Shown piece after piece: positions 7,659 through 16,800 of a stretch of 64,000 nucleotides of DNA. The DNA is from Verrucomicrobiota bacterium. GTDB taxonomy: Bacteria; Verrucomicrobiota; Verrucomicrobiia; Limisphaerales; J093. The stretch covers positions 1 to 64,000 of the forward strand of contig VHCO01000015.1 of the NCBI GenBank assembly GCA_016871715.1, read 5' to 3'. The notes below the pieces were generated by a model that was not told the DNA's origin, ran no database searches, and saw only the letters and a list, made by a program, of their open reading frames with translations. Position 1 is the stretch's first letter. The number at the start of each line of letters is the position of its first letter. A program made the position numbers and the translations under genes.

Positions 7659-9319
7659 ATCCCCCATCCCCTCCTGGGATACCCCCGGGCATGAATGGTA
7701 GGGCGGCCTGTCCCCAGGCCGCCGCCAGCCCGGTGGGGCCGCCGCGCCCTACCCACGTTCGGTGTAAACGCACTGTCGTCCTCAATGTGGTCGGACTCAC
7801 CGAGTCTCTGCTCGGGCCGGCTACGCCGCAACTCGAGGCCTTCCGGCTGGCCGGATCGCAGGCGCGGATCGTGCCGGCATTCCCGGCCGTCACGTGCACC
7901 GCCCAGGCTAATTACCTGACCGGTCTGCCCCCGGCGCGACACGGCATCGTGGGCAACGGCTGGTATCAGCGCGACTTGGCCGAGGTGCACTTCTGGAAGC
8001 AGTCCAACCGCCTCGTCCAGGGCAGGAAACTGTGGGAGGACCTGCGCAGCGTCGATCCGTCGTTCACGTGCGCGAAGTTGTTTTGGTGGTTCAACATTTA
8101 CTCGAGCGCGGACTACACCATAACACCGCGCCCGATCTACCCAGCCGACGGCCGCAAGATCTTCGACATCTACACCTGGCCTTACGCCATCCGCCCGGAG
8201 ATCAAACGCGACCTGGGCGAGTTCCCTTTCCCCACCTTCTGGGGCCCGGCGGCGGGTCGGGACTCGCCGCAGGGGAGTGCCGAGGCCGCGTCGCGCTGGA
8301 TTGCCGAGGCCGCGAAGTGGATCGAGACCAAGCACACCCCCACACTGAGCCTGGTTTACCTCCCGCACCTGGACTACAACCTCCAACGGCTTGGGCCAGC
8401 GTCCCCGCCGAGGTGGAGCGCGGACGGTCACGTCCGCCCAGCGGGTCTGACGACCCGCGCCCCCGAAGGTGCCTGCCGGAGTTCAACCCAGACGCCAGGT
8501 GGCAAGCCCCTCGTTCAGGAGGGTGAGCATGGGCCGGTACCCAAGGACGGTTCCGGACTTAACCCTGCGATCGTGCCGGACCTGCGCGCCATCGACACGC
8601 TCGTCGGCGAGCTCATCGCGTTCTTTCGGCAACGCTCGGTCCAGGTTGTAGTGCTGTCCGAGTACGGCATCGCCTCGGTCAACACTCCGATTCACCTGAA
8701 CCGGTTGTTCCGGCAGCAAGGCTGGCTGACCGTCAAGGACGAGCTCGGCCTCGAGTTGCTCGATGCCGGCGCCAGCCGCCTCTTTGCCGTGGCCGACCAC
8801 CAAGTGGCGCATGTCTATCTGAACGACCCGACCCTGGACCGCGCCGCCCGGGAACTGATCGAGCGACAGCCCGGCGTCGCCCACGTCCTCGACGCGGACG
8901 GCAAAGCCGCCGCTAGACTCGAGCACCCGCGCGCCGGCGATTTGGTCGCGGTCGCGCAGGAGAACGCCTGGTTCACCTACTACTACTGGCTCGACGACGC
9001 GCGCGCGCCTGACTTCGCGCGCACGGTCGACATCCATCGCAAGCCCGGCTACGACCCGGTCGAGCTGTTCCTCGACCCGGCGAAGCCACTGGTGAAGCTG
9101 CGGATTCTGGGGCGCCTGTTGCAGAAGAAACTCGGCTTCCGAATGCTGATGGATGTCATCCCTCTCGATGCCTCGTTGGTCAAAGGCTCGCACGGGGCGC
9201 GGCCGGCCGATCTCGCCAATTGGCCGGTGTTGTGGGTCGACGGGCCCGGCTCACTGACCGCGGCGACGCTCGACTCGACGGCCGTCTATGCCACGCTCCG
9301 GCGGCTGATCGCCGGTTGA
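7655..9319 (+). CDS. eboF: EboF-like alkaline phosphatase/nucleotide pyrophosphatase family protein with two in-frame repeat insertions
   Basis: This 554-aa phosphodiesterase/alkaline phosphatase-fold protein shows VVLNVVGLT (metal strand), the nucleophile region FPAVTCTAQANYLTG, HGIVGNGWY, LPHLDYN and VVVLSEYGIASV. It matches the EboF subunit of the ebo cluster. Two features are odd. The first ~40 residues are encoded across a 57-bp family A element (7697-7753), so the conserved protein begins only at about residue 40 (KRTVVLN). Between LQRLGP and PAIVPDL an extra ~55 residues are encoded by a family D-like palindromic element from about 8411 to 8570. Both keep the frame open. Whether the enlarged protein folds and works is not known. 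It is coupled to eboD by an ATGA overlap. Confidence 0.75.
   Translation: MNPPSPPGIPPGMNGRAACPQAAASPVGPPRPTHVRCKRTVVLNVVGLTESLLGPATPQLEAFRLAGSQARIVPAFPAVTCTAQANYLTGLPPARHGIVGNGWYQRDLAEVHFWKQSNRLVQGRKLWEDLRSVDPSFTCAKLFWWFNIYSSADYTITPRPIYPADGRKIFDIYTWPYAIRPEIKRDLGEFPFPTFWGPAAGRDSPQGSAEAASRWIAEAAKWIETKHTPTLSLVYLPHLDYNLQRLGPASPPRWSADGHVRPAGLTTRAPEGACRSSTQTPGGKPLVQEGEHGPVPKDGSGLNPAIVPDLRAIDTLVGELIAFFRQRSVQVVVLSEYGIASVNTPIHLNRLFRQQGWLTVKDELGLELLDAGASRLFAVADHQVAHVYLNDPTLDRAARELIERQPGVAHVLDADGKAAARLEHPRAGDLVAVAQENAWFTYYYWLDDARAPDFARTVDIHRKPGYDPVELFLDPAKPLVKLRILGRLLQKKLGFRMLMDVIPLDASLVKGSHGARPADLANWPVLWVDGPGSLTAATLDSTAVYATLRRLIAG
7697..7753. repeat. 57-bp family A mini-element inside the 5' end of eboF
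   Basis: The sequence opens with GGTAGGGCGG and closes with CGCGCCCTACC, the same ends as the array at 1-750, with an inner GGCGGCCTG/CAGGCCGCC palindrome. It is read through in frame at the start of eboF. Confidence 0.7.
8411..8530. repeat. family D palindromic element inserted in frame within eboF
   Basis: The sequence carries GCGGACGGTCACGTCCGC followed by GCGGGTCTGACGACCCGC, the same pair of palindromes as the element at 6039-6165, but without that element's terminal inverted repeats. The downstream limit is uncertain; conserved EboF sequence resumes near 8565. Confidence 0.6.
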
Positions 9320-9416
9320 GCGTTATTTCATACGCACCGTCTCTCACTCTGGGTCGGCCAACCCCGCCCGAGTGCTGGCGTCCATGACCTCGAAGCGCAT
9401 TCCCTTCGACTAGGCT

Positions 9417-9555
9417 TGGGCGTCGCGGAGCTCCGCCCTCCACGACGACAACGCCGCGCTGGAGGGGCGAGTTCCACGAGCCCGCGTCTCGAGTCCGCGC
9501 TCCGAACTCCGCAGCCCGAGGCGGAACCGGGCGTCGCGGAGCTCCGCCCTCCAAC
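9417..9555. repeat. family B mini-element, single copy plus partial
   Basis: One full unit of the ~112-bp repeat that is tandemly arrayed at 10870-11480. The element itself runs from TGGAGGGGCGAGTTCC to GGAGCTCCGCCCTCCA, which are near-perfect inverted repeats. The 3' flank (a CCTCTCT...TCTGTTTCCTCAGG pyrimidine tract) is also shared with the end of the larger array. Confidence 0.8.
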
Positions 9556-9673
9556 CTCTCTCTTCTCTGTTTCCTCAGGCTGGAAACGCCACCAGCTCTA
9601 TGCGAGACGGCCCACTGGCCTCCGCTATCCGGCGACCCGCGCGCACGCCTCCCCCAGCTTCACCTCTGCCGCG

Positions 9674-9994
9674 TCAAGTTCGACCACCCTCCACGCGTTG
9701 GCTGAGCACACCGATGCATGTGTCGGTGTCGAGCAAATGGGTCATGGCTGCCAACAGGTTCTCGACCGGCGGCAGTAGACCTTGCTCTGGACGCTCAAGA
9801 GCGGGGTCGGTGACGTGAATGGAATCGGAGAAACCGGCTGGCCAGGTTTTCAGCCTCGCCGGCTCAAGGACGACGGCGTCGCCATCTTGGCGGACGAAGA
9901 CGGTTGACGGCAAATGAACGCTCTTGGGCAGACGGACGGTTTGGCGGTCGCCTTCGACAGTGGCGGTTGCAGTCTCCGTAGAGGTTGCTTTCGA
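9674..9994 (-). pseudogene. vapBC toxin-antitoxin remnant
   Basis: The frame encodes a VapB-type antitoxin C-terminal part (VEGDRQTVRLPKSV, then DGDAVVLEPARLKTWPAGF) that runs directly, without a stop, into the first residues of a VapC PIN toxin (MTHLLDTDTCIGVLSQR, from 9745) and ends after 23 toxin residues. No ATG opens the antitoxin; the in-frame stop TGA precedes it at 9995-9997. The PIN core and its acidic residues beyond the first Asp are gone. It lies immediately downstream of an intact toxin-antitoxin pair and beside repeat arrays. Confidence 0.6.
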
Positions 9995-10024
9995 TCAGCG
10001 GCGACGCCTAGCCAGGCGCCCACC

Positions 10025-10354
10025 TCACGGCTGATAGAGGTCGAACAGTCGGATGAGCTTCTGGCCGAGCAGTCGGCGCCGTTCCGGCGTGACGCTGCCG
10101 CGCTTCTGCTTGAGTTCATCTTTCCGTGCGAGGTAGAGCACGTCACACCGACAAAGGGTCGGCCCATCCAGGCCGTCCTCCCGATCCAAGATCAACTCGT
10201 GAACTGCCGGCGGCCGGCGCGCGGCTTTGGACGAGCAACCAGCCACGTTCACCGTCTCGATGTCCGGATTCTCACACCGGGCCGCGGGTGAAACCACCAC
10301 GGCCGGATGCTCGCTGTGAGGAAAGTTCCATTGATAAACCTCCCAGGGCTTCAT
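10025..10354 (-). CDS. PemK/MazF-like toxin
   Basis: This is a 109-aa protein beginning MKPWEVYQWNFPHSEHPAVV, the typical opening of PemK/MazF-fold endoribonuclease toxins, with PAVVVSPAARC, TVNVAGCSS, an HELILDREDGLDGPTLCRCD core and a charged helical C-terminus. Known family members cleave mRNA and are held inactive by their partner. Its ATG overlaps the stop of the upstream antitoxin gene by 4 bp (ATGA), as expected for a co-translated toxin-antitoxin operon, probably autoregulated by the antitoxin. Length is typical. Confidence 0.7.
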   Translation of the reverse strand: MKPWEVYQWNFPHSEHPAVVVSPAARCENPDIETVNVAGCSSKAARRPPAVHELILDREDGLDGPTLCRCDVLYLARKDELKQKRGSVTPERRRLLGQKLIRLFDLYQP

Positions 10355-10617
10355 GCATCCAATTCCCCTGGGCGCGGATAAGAGCTGGCGTTGCCCAGGG
10401 CGCGGTCCTCCGCATGGGTCGCCCGGTCCAGTTTGCGATAGGCCCGGGCCAGAACGCCTGCCGAGATCGGCTCCAGACTCCGTTGCCGCTCCGCCTCGAC
10501 CTCCCGCGCCACCAAATGCAGGCCGTAGCGCACGATTTCGCTCTCATTAGCCCAACGGCCGATGCGCAGGAGAGCTTTGACGAGTTTCTTGTTCTCCGCC
10601 GTTAGCGACGCATTCAT
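10351..10617 (-). CDS. antitoxin, ribbon-helix-helix-like
   Basis: From the ATG at 10617 this gives 88 aa. The segment SLTAENKKLVKALLRIGRWA followed by NESEIVRYGLHLVAREVEAE looks like the beta strand and two helices of a ParD/CopG-type DNA-binding domain; the C-terminal half is Ala/Arg/Glu-rich and probably wraps the toxin. An alternative start 9 bp upstream (MCAM) is open. It is first in a two-gene operon with the PemK/MazF-like toxin. The assignment rests on this pairing and the secondary-structure pattern, not on a close family match. Confidence 0.55.
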   Translation of the reverse strand: MNASLTAENKKLVKALLRIGRWANESEIVRYGLHLVAREVEAERQRSLEPISAGVLARAYRKLDRATHAEDRALGNASSYPRPGELDA

Positions 10618-10869
10618 CGCGCACACTATCTATTGCTACCTATTAAAATGCAAGCGCGCTCCGGCTGGAGGGCCTGGCCCGAGGCCGATGGGCCCCGGGC
10701 AAGGCCTCGGGCTTGAGCAGGGCCGCTGATGGGCGGTCCCCTTTGCCCGTTGCCCATCCCGTGCAGGGTCTGCCAAACGACGGGAGTCATCTGGCACAGG
10801 ATAAAGCGGAGGCAACTAGTCACGTCTTGATTCAAATCTGTCACCCTGTGATCGCAGATCTGTCGAAGA

Positions 10870-11480
10870 CCAGAAGCGCTCCGCCCTCCACGACGACAAA
10901 AGGCCGCACTGGAGGGGCGAGTTCCACGAGCCCGCGTCTCGAGTCCGCGCTCCGAACTCCGCAGCCCGAAGCGGAACCGGGACGTCGCAGAGCTCCGCCC
11001 TCCACGACGACAACGGCGCACTGGAGGGGCGAGTTCCACGAGCCCGCGTCTCGAGTCCGCGCTCCGAACTCCGCAGCCCGAAGCGGAACCGGGCGTCGCA
11101 GAGCTCCGCCCTCCACGACGACAAAAGGCCGCGCTGGAGGGGCGAGTTCCACGAGCCCGCGTCTCGAGTCCGCGCTCCGAACTCCGCGGCCCGAGGCGGA
11201 ACCGGGCGTCGCAGAGCTCCGCCCTCCACGACGACAAAAGGCCGCACTGGAGGGGCGAGTTCCACGAGCCCGCGTCTCGAGTCCGCGCTCCGAACTCCGC
11301 AACCCGAAGCGGAACCGGGGCGTCGCAGAGCTCCGCCCTCCACGACGACAACGGCGCACTGGAGGGGCGAGTTCCACGAGCCCACGATCTCGGACCCGCG
11401 CTCTGAACTCCCAAGCCCGAAGGGTCATCCGGGCAATCCGGCGTCGCAGCGCTCCGCCCTCCATCCTCTCTTTCCTCTGT
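10870..11480. repeat. tandem array of family B mini-element, five ~111-114-bp units
   Basis: GCTCCGCCCTCCA landmarks occur at 10878, 10992, 11103, 11216, 11330 and 11451, giving spacings of 114, 111, 113, 114 and 121 bp. Each unit is an ~95-bp element bounded by TGGAGGGGCGAGTTCC and GGAGCTCCGCCCTCCA (14 of 16 inverted matches) and a 17-19-bp spacer (CGACGACAAAAGGCCGCAC or CGACGACAACGGCGCAC). All copies have the same orientation. The last unit is diverged. Open frames through this stretch on both strands are repetitive Arg/Ala/Ser peptides and are not genes. Confidence 0.9.
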
Positions 11481-11559
11481 CTCGTCTCCTCAGGTTGGAA
11501 CTACCACCGATTCATGTTCGCCTTCTAGAGCTCATCGAGCGAGACCCCGCGCTGGAGGG

Positions 11560-11724
11560 GAACTCAACGAGACGGCGTTGGGTCGCCTGGGTGCGCTCGT
11601 GGAAGCGCAGGCAGCCCTCGGCGATCTCGAGGATGCCCTGCAAAGCCCCGTCGGCTTGACCCCCACGCTCTGGACGGTCTCCCCGCGAGCTGCCGCGACC
11701 ACGAAAGATCCAAGGCATGACTAA
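11560..11724 (+). pseudogene. 3' end of an outer-membrane efflux (TolC-family) gene
   Basis: About 54 codons (ELNETALGRLGALVEAQAAL, then GDLEDALQSPVG...) match the style of the C-terminal helix and tail of CusC/TolC-type factors. There is no upstream part: the gene is cut at the end of the family B array. Its stop overlaps the start of the RND gene remnant by 8 bp, showing the two were an operon. Confidence 0.5.
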
Positions 11725-12228
11725 CAACCCACTCCTCCTCGCGGTTACCATCCGGAACTCTTCGGTGAATATGCGGCCCGGCAAGAGGCGCGCCGCCGGC
11801 TGCTGACCCTCTCGACCCTGGCTCTGGCCGGAATCCTGGTCCTGCTGCTGGCGGATTTGAAGTCGTGGCGACTGACGTTGCTGGTGGCCCTGACGCTCCC
11901 CTTTGCGCTCGTCGGTGGGGTGTTCGCCGCGTGGCTCACCGGCGGCGTGCTGTCGTTGGGGTCGCTGGTCGGTTTCGTGATCGTGCTGGGTATCGCCGCG
12001 CTCAACGGCATCATGCTGGTGAGCCATTACCAGCACCTCGAGCGAGCGGAAGGCGAGTCGTTCGGCCTCCGCCTGATCCTGCGGGGCGCCGAAGAGCGCC
12101 TGACCCCCATCCTCATGACGGCTGGTTGCGCGGCCTTGGCGCTGCTGCCGCCGCTCGTGAGCGAGCCGGCAGCCGGCAACGGGAAAGGACAGAAGCCGCC
12201 CTTGCCAACCGATCCTCATCGCGACTAG
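11717..12228 (+). pseudogene. RND heavy-metal/multidrug efflux pump (CusA/AcrB-type) remnant
   Basis: A start at 11717 ([12 protein letters not shown]) is followed after a few codons and a frame change by sequence of an RND pump C-terminal membrane domain: [20 protein letters not shown], then [20 protein letters not shown] and [16 protein letters not shown], with [17 protein letters not shown]. This is the region around TM10-TM12 of CusA-type proteins. Roughly 900 residues that should lie between are absent and the end is also cut, so this is a collapsed gene rather than a small pump. Confidence 0.7.
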
Positions 12229-12240
12229 GTTCAGGTAGCT

Positions 12241-12666
12241 ATGGCGGCCGTCGAGACCAAGTCCAGCGCGGTCGGGAGGCTTCCCATGAGCCCGTTACCG
12301 TTGGAGAACGGTGAGTGCCTGCACTCGCGGGAGTTCCTGCGGCGCTATGACCGGATGCCCGAGGTCAAGAAAGCCGAGTTGATTGAAGGGATCGTCTATA
12401 TCGGTTCCCCAGTCAGTGTTCACCACGCAAAACCGGACGGGGTGATCCAAGCTTGGCTTGGTGCCTACGCCAGCCGCCACCCGGAGACCGAAGCCCTCCC
12501 CAACACCACCGTCATCCTCGAAGACGACGAGTACACGCCGCAACAACCGGATGCGCAAGGCCGATTGCACAGCCGGGCGTTTCCTGGACTCCAGCTTCCG
12601 GTTGCCGATGTGCTGGCTTGCGATACCGCCAAGGTGCTGGCGGCGTTGAAGGAGTCGTCAACCTGA
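12241..12666 (+). pseudogene. internally deleted Uma2-family endonuclease-like gene
   Basis: The 141-aa frame begins like Uma2 (DUF820) proteins (RLPMSPLPLENGECLHSREF, then RYDRMPEVKKAELIEGIVY and a PDA segment) and ends like them (RAFPGLQLPVADVLACDTAK). The ~90 residues in between, which hold the PD-(D/E)XK-like catalytic strand, are missing, while the frame is preserved. Full-length members have about 220-240 residues. It is probably non-functional as a nuclease. It begins 12 bp after the RND remnant. Confidence 0.7.
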
Positions 12667-12721
12667 CGATCCGAACGCAGAAGGACCCTTCCAAAACCAT
12701 CCCGAGCTGCAGACGCTCTCC

Positions 12722-13537
12722 TTAGGGGAAATTCGGGCCGACCGTGGTGACCTTCGACCACCATTTCGCATCGATCAAGGAATCGCCGGCCGGCACATTC
12801 AGTCCCGTGTTGCCGGCTTTGCCGAAGGTCTTGATCTTACTGCCAACCCAACGGTGAATCTCCGAATGGCCATCGGCGAAGGATAGGCCCGCCGCACCGT
12901 TATGATACGAAGCCGGGAAGTCGATGATGTTCCCCGACCGGGCGTCAGGCAGCACAATCTGCACGGCACAGGCAGCATCGTTGATGCTCTCGGGATGCTC
13001 GTCGACCATCACCCAAGTCTGGGTCGGGACCACAATGTGGTCCAGACGCCCGTAGGTCTTGTAAGGCGGCGAGGGCAACCAGCCGCCAAAATCGAACACC
13101 TGACTCATCGACTGACTCCGAACCCGGGGCAGTCGCCTGCCAGCCTCGATCCGGGTCGTCTGATCGGCCGGGCATTTCCACACCTGGCGACTGTTTCCCA
13201 TGTATTTCATCAGCGGGCTCCGGTCGACCGTGTTCGTCGGATTGTCGCTGGCGCTGCCCGTGACTAGTAGGACGCGCTTGCTCGCTTCGGGCCCGCCGTC
13301 CAGAGACTTGACCAGCAAGCCGTCGAAATCGTCGGCGTAGAGCCTCCAGGCCAGCATCATTTGCTTGCCGTTGTTCATGCACATGATGCCCTGCGCCTTG
13401 GTCTTCGACTTGGCCAACGCCGGGAGCAACATGCCCGCTAAAATCGCGATAATCGCGATCACCACCAGCAACTCGATCAGGGTGAAACCCAGGCGACCTG
13501 GCGGTCCGCTGCGAGGAAGAGGAGGGAGTGTCTTCAT
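12722..13537 (-). CDS. prepilin-like protein with N-terminal methylation motif
   Basis: This is a 271-aa protein with a type IV pilin/type II pseudopilin leader: a short basic peptide, G|FTLIELL cleavage site at about residue 18, and the hydrophobic helix [19 protein letters not shown]. The conserved body ([20 protein letters not shown], a WRLYADD segment, [28 protein letters not shown]) is the H-X9-DG type found in hundreds of copies per genome in Verrucomicrobia, Lentisphaerae and Planctomycetes. It would be cleaved by a prepilin peptidase and sit in the inner membrane or a pseudopilus. Its exact role is unknown. It is divergent from the giant gene at 13808. Confidence 0.9.
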   Translation of the reverse strand: MKTLPPLPRSGPPGRLGFTLIELLVVIAIIAILAGMLLPALAKSKTKAQGIMCMNNGKQMMLAWRLYADDFDGLLVKSLDGGPEASKRVLLVTGSASDNPTNTVDRSPLMKYMGNSRQVWKCPADQTTRIEAGRRLPRVRSQSMSQVFDFGGWLPSPPYKTYGRLDHIVVPTQTWVMVDEHPESINDAACAVQIVLPDARSGNIIDFPASYHNGAAGLSFADGHSEIHRWVGSKIKTFGKAGNTGLNVPAGDSLIDAKWWSKVTTVGPNFP

Positions 13538-13807
13538 GTCAGACTTGATTGGTTATCGGTTCGGATCGGCTGATGGCTGATCAATAGGCGCCCACGCCAC
13601 GCCTGTCAAGCTAAGGCGGCGGCCCCGGTCCACCATCAACCGCCTTGATTCGAGCCAGACGGAGGGCCCCTCACTCGCCCACCGAGCCCCTCCCACTCCC
13701 ACGCTCGGCGGTTCGACTCAAGGCTCGATCGGCTAAGAAAGCCTCTGCTAGAGTGTCTAAGCATCAGAGGCGGCAAACGCCGCGAACGCAGCCGGAACGA
13801 ACGTGCC
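13538..13807. other. 270-bp divergent intergenic region
   Basis: This region separates the prepilin-like gene from the giant secreted protein gene. It holds a 7-bp hairpin (GCCTCTG at 13741-13747 and CAGAGGC at 13765-13771). No convincing promoter boxes are visible and no gene is seen. Confidence 0.4.
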
Positions 13808-16800
13808 ATGAAAACGAATTGGTTGGTCTGCTCCGCCGTCGTGCTGACGGCCTCGCTCTCAGCCCAGGAAATTGGCTACCTCGAGACCTTCAGCCTCGCT
13901 ACCGACCGCGAAACGGCGCTGCGCGAGTTGGTGCCTGGGACCGATGATTACTTCTATTACCACGCCCTGCAAGCCCAGAGCACCGCCCAACGCGAGCGGT
14001 TCCAGGAGGTCATCGACCGCTGGATCCGCGAGCGCAACGGCCAAGTGACCGACGCCGCGCGCGAGTTGCTCAACCGCCAGGCCCTGCTCGATTACGAGCG
14101 TGACCCGCAGAAGACGCTCGAGTACTTGCGCGAACAGTTGGACCTCCGTTTCGACCACGCGCGCAAGACCGGCGAACGCCGCAGCGATGCGCCCAGCCAA
14201 TTCGACAACGCCCTGATCCGGCCCGAGACACTCCTCGAACGCGCCCTGGCCGAGGAACGGGGGCATCTCGAGCGGCTCGAGAACGGCGGCCTCGAATTGG
14301 TGGCCCGCTCGTCGCTCACCGGTGACCAGCGCCGCAACCTCCTGGCCCGGCTCCAGCGCCCCGACTACCCTGGCCTGGTGGACCTGATCGTCGCCGACCT
14401 CAAGCATCGCGACAGCCGCGGCTTCGGCAGCCTCGAGATCCACAAACGCCTGACCTTGGCCCAACTGGAGGATCTGATCGCGAAAGAGCCCGGTCTCAGG
14501 AATCAGACCGCCTTGGTCAATGCTTACCTCCCGAAGCTGGCGCCGCCCAACGAGGTCGAGTTGGCCACTGACCCCGAGGCGCGCCAGGCGTACCTCGAGC
14601 GGGTCTGGGCGTTTGCCAAGACCCTCGATCCGGTTCACAACTCCCTTAAGGCGCACGTCCTCTACCATCGCTTGCGCCACGACCAACAGGCCGGCGTCTA
14701 CGATCGGGACCGGTTCCTCGAATACGTGAAGCTGCCGCGGGACGTTTACTACCTGCGCGATGAAATTCGTCAACAACTCCCCCGCGGCGATCACCTGGCG
14801 CGGCTCGATCGCGGTTTCGGCCTGCTCTCGCTGCCCACGATCGCCAACGAAGAACCGCTCGTGCGCGATTTCCTTGCCCATTTCTTCCACAAAGCGGCCA
14901 ACTACGACGAGTACCGGCCCTGGATCCGGGACGACTTCCTCAAACGCGTGTTCGCCGAGTCCAAGATCGTTCAGGGCGTCGGCGACCCTCAACAATGGGC
15001 GCCGCTGCTCGCGCCCGAGGAGTATCAGCGGCTCAAGGAGCGGGTTGACCTCGAATTCGCTCCGGACAACCCCGATCGGTTCGGTATCGACGCCCCGGTC
15101 CAGCTCGCCGCCTTTGTCAAGCACGTGGCGGTCCTGATCGTGAAGGTCTACGAAATTAACACCCTCAATTACTACCGCCAGAACGCCCAACCGCTGAACC
15201 TGGCCCTCAACCTGGACGGCTTGGTGGCTTCCTTCGAGCGCCGCTTCGAGTACTCGGAACCCCCCGAGCGCCGCGTCCGGCGCACGTTCGACTTCCCAGA
15301 ACTCGACCGCCGCGGCGCTTATGTCATCGAGCTCATCGGCAACGGCAAGAGCAGCCGTGCCCTGGTCCAAAAAGGCTGGCTCGGCGTCCTCCAAGAGGTC
15401 ACCCCGGCCGGGCACGCCTTCACCGTGCTGGACGAAGCCGGCCGGCGCTTGGCCGATGCCCGCGCCTGGCTCGCCGGTCGCGAGTTCACGCCCGGCCCGG
15501 AGGGCCGCATCCTGGTGGCGTTCACCACGGCGCCGAAATCCGAAACCCTGGTTGTCTACCAAGGCGGCTTTGCCTGGCTGGTGCGGTTCGAGCACCTGGC
15601 TGAGACCTACGAGTTGAACGCGGGCATCTACGTCGACCGCGAATCCTTGATCCGCCGTGAGAAGGCGCAAGTGATTGTCCGGCCGGTTCTGCGCATCAAC
15701 GGCCGGCCCACCAGCCTCGAGCTGCTCGAAGAGCCGCGCCTGGTGCTGCAATCGGTGGACTTAACGGGTATCGCCACGGCGAAGGAACTCTCCGGCCTCA
15801 ACCTGCGCGAAGACGCCGAGAGTGTGAGCGAATTCCTCGTCCCCGAGAACGCCGTCAGCCTCACCGTGACGCTCAAGGCCCGCATCCAAAACCTCAGCCA
15901 GAACCGCAAACAGAACCTCGCCGGCTCCGCCACCTTCACCCTCAACGGCATCGAGCGCAGCCAGGCCGTCCAAGATCTCCACGTCAGCCGCACCCAGGCC
16001 GGCTATGTCGTCGAGCTCCGCGGTAAGAACGGCGAACCGCGGCCGGGCGAACCGCTCGCCTGCGCCTTCAAGCACCGCTGGTTCCGCGAGGAGGTGCACG
16101 CCGCCCTGCAAACCGACCCCCAGGGGCGCGCCTGGCTGGGTCCACTGGCCGGAATCGAGCGCTTCCGCATCAAGGAACCGGCCGGCCGCGAGCACACCTG
16201 GGTCACCGCCCGCGGCGCCTGCGCTTACCCAGCCGCGCTCCACGGTCGGGCGGGTGAAACGCTGCGCGTGCCCCTCGTGTTCCAAAGCTCCGACCCGCTC
16301 AAGGAAATGTCCCTGCTCGAAGTGCGCGGCGGCCAGTTCGTCAGGGACTGGCACGACGCTCTCGCCCTCGACTCAGGTTTCATCGAATTGCGCGACTTGC
16401 CCGCGGGCGACTATTCGCTCTTCCTCGAATTCGATAACCGCGAGATCGCGGTTCGCCTCACCCAAGGCGAAGACCGCGACGGATTCACCGGCTCGCCCCG
16501 GCGCGCCCTGGAACGACCCCGCCTCGCCCCGTTGCAGGTGAGCGGCGTCGCGGTCGGCGCGGATGCGGTCGAGATCCAACTCGCCCACGCGACGGCTTTC
16601 ACCCGCGTCCACATCTTGGCCAGCCGTTATCTGCCCGCCTACGACCTGTTCGCCAAGCTAGGCTTCACGGGCGCCCCCGAGCTACTCGAGCAGAAGTGGC
16701 GGCCGGCGCAGACCTTCTACGAGTCCGGCCGGGACATCGGCGATGAATACCGGTACATCCTCGACCGCCAACGCGCCCAGAAATTCCCCGGAAACATGCT

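Noticed and set aside
10713-11528. repetitive 200-270-codon frames on both strands
   Set aside because: They are read through the family B tandem array; translated repeats are not conserved proteins.
13859-15751. 630-codon minus-strand open frame
   Set aside because: It is antisense to the giant secreted protein, whose signal peptide and uninterrupted 2118 codons are more convincing.
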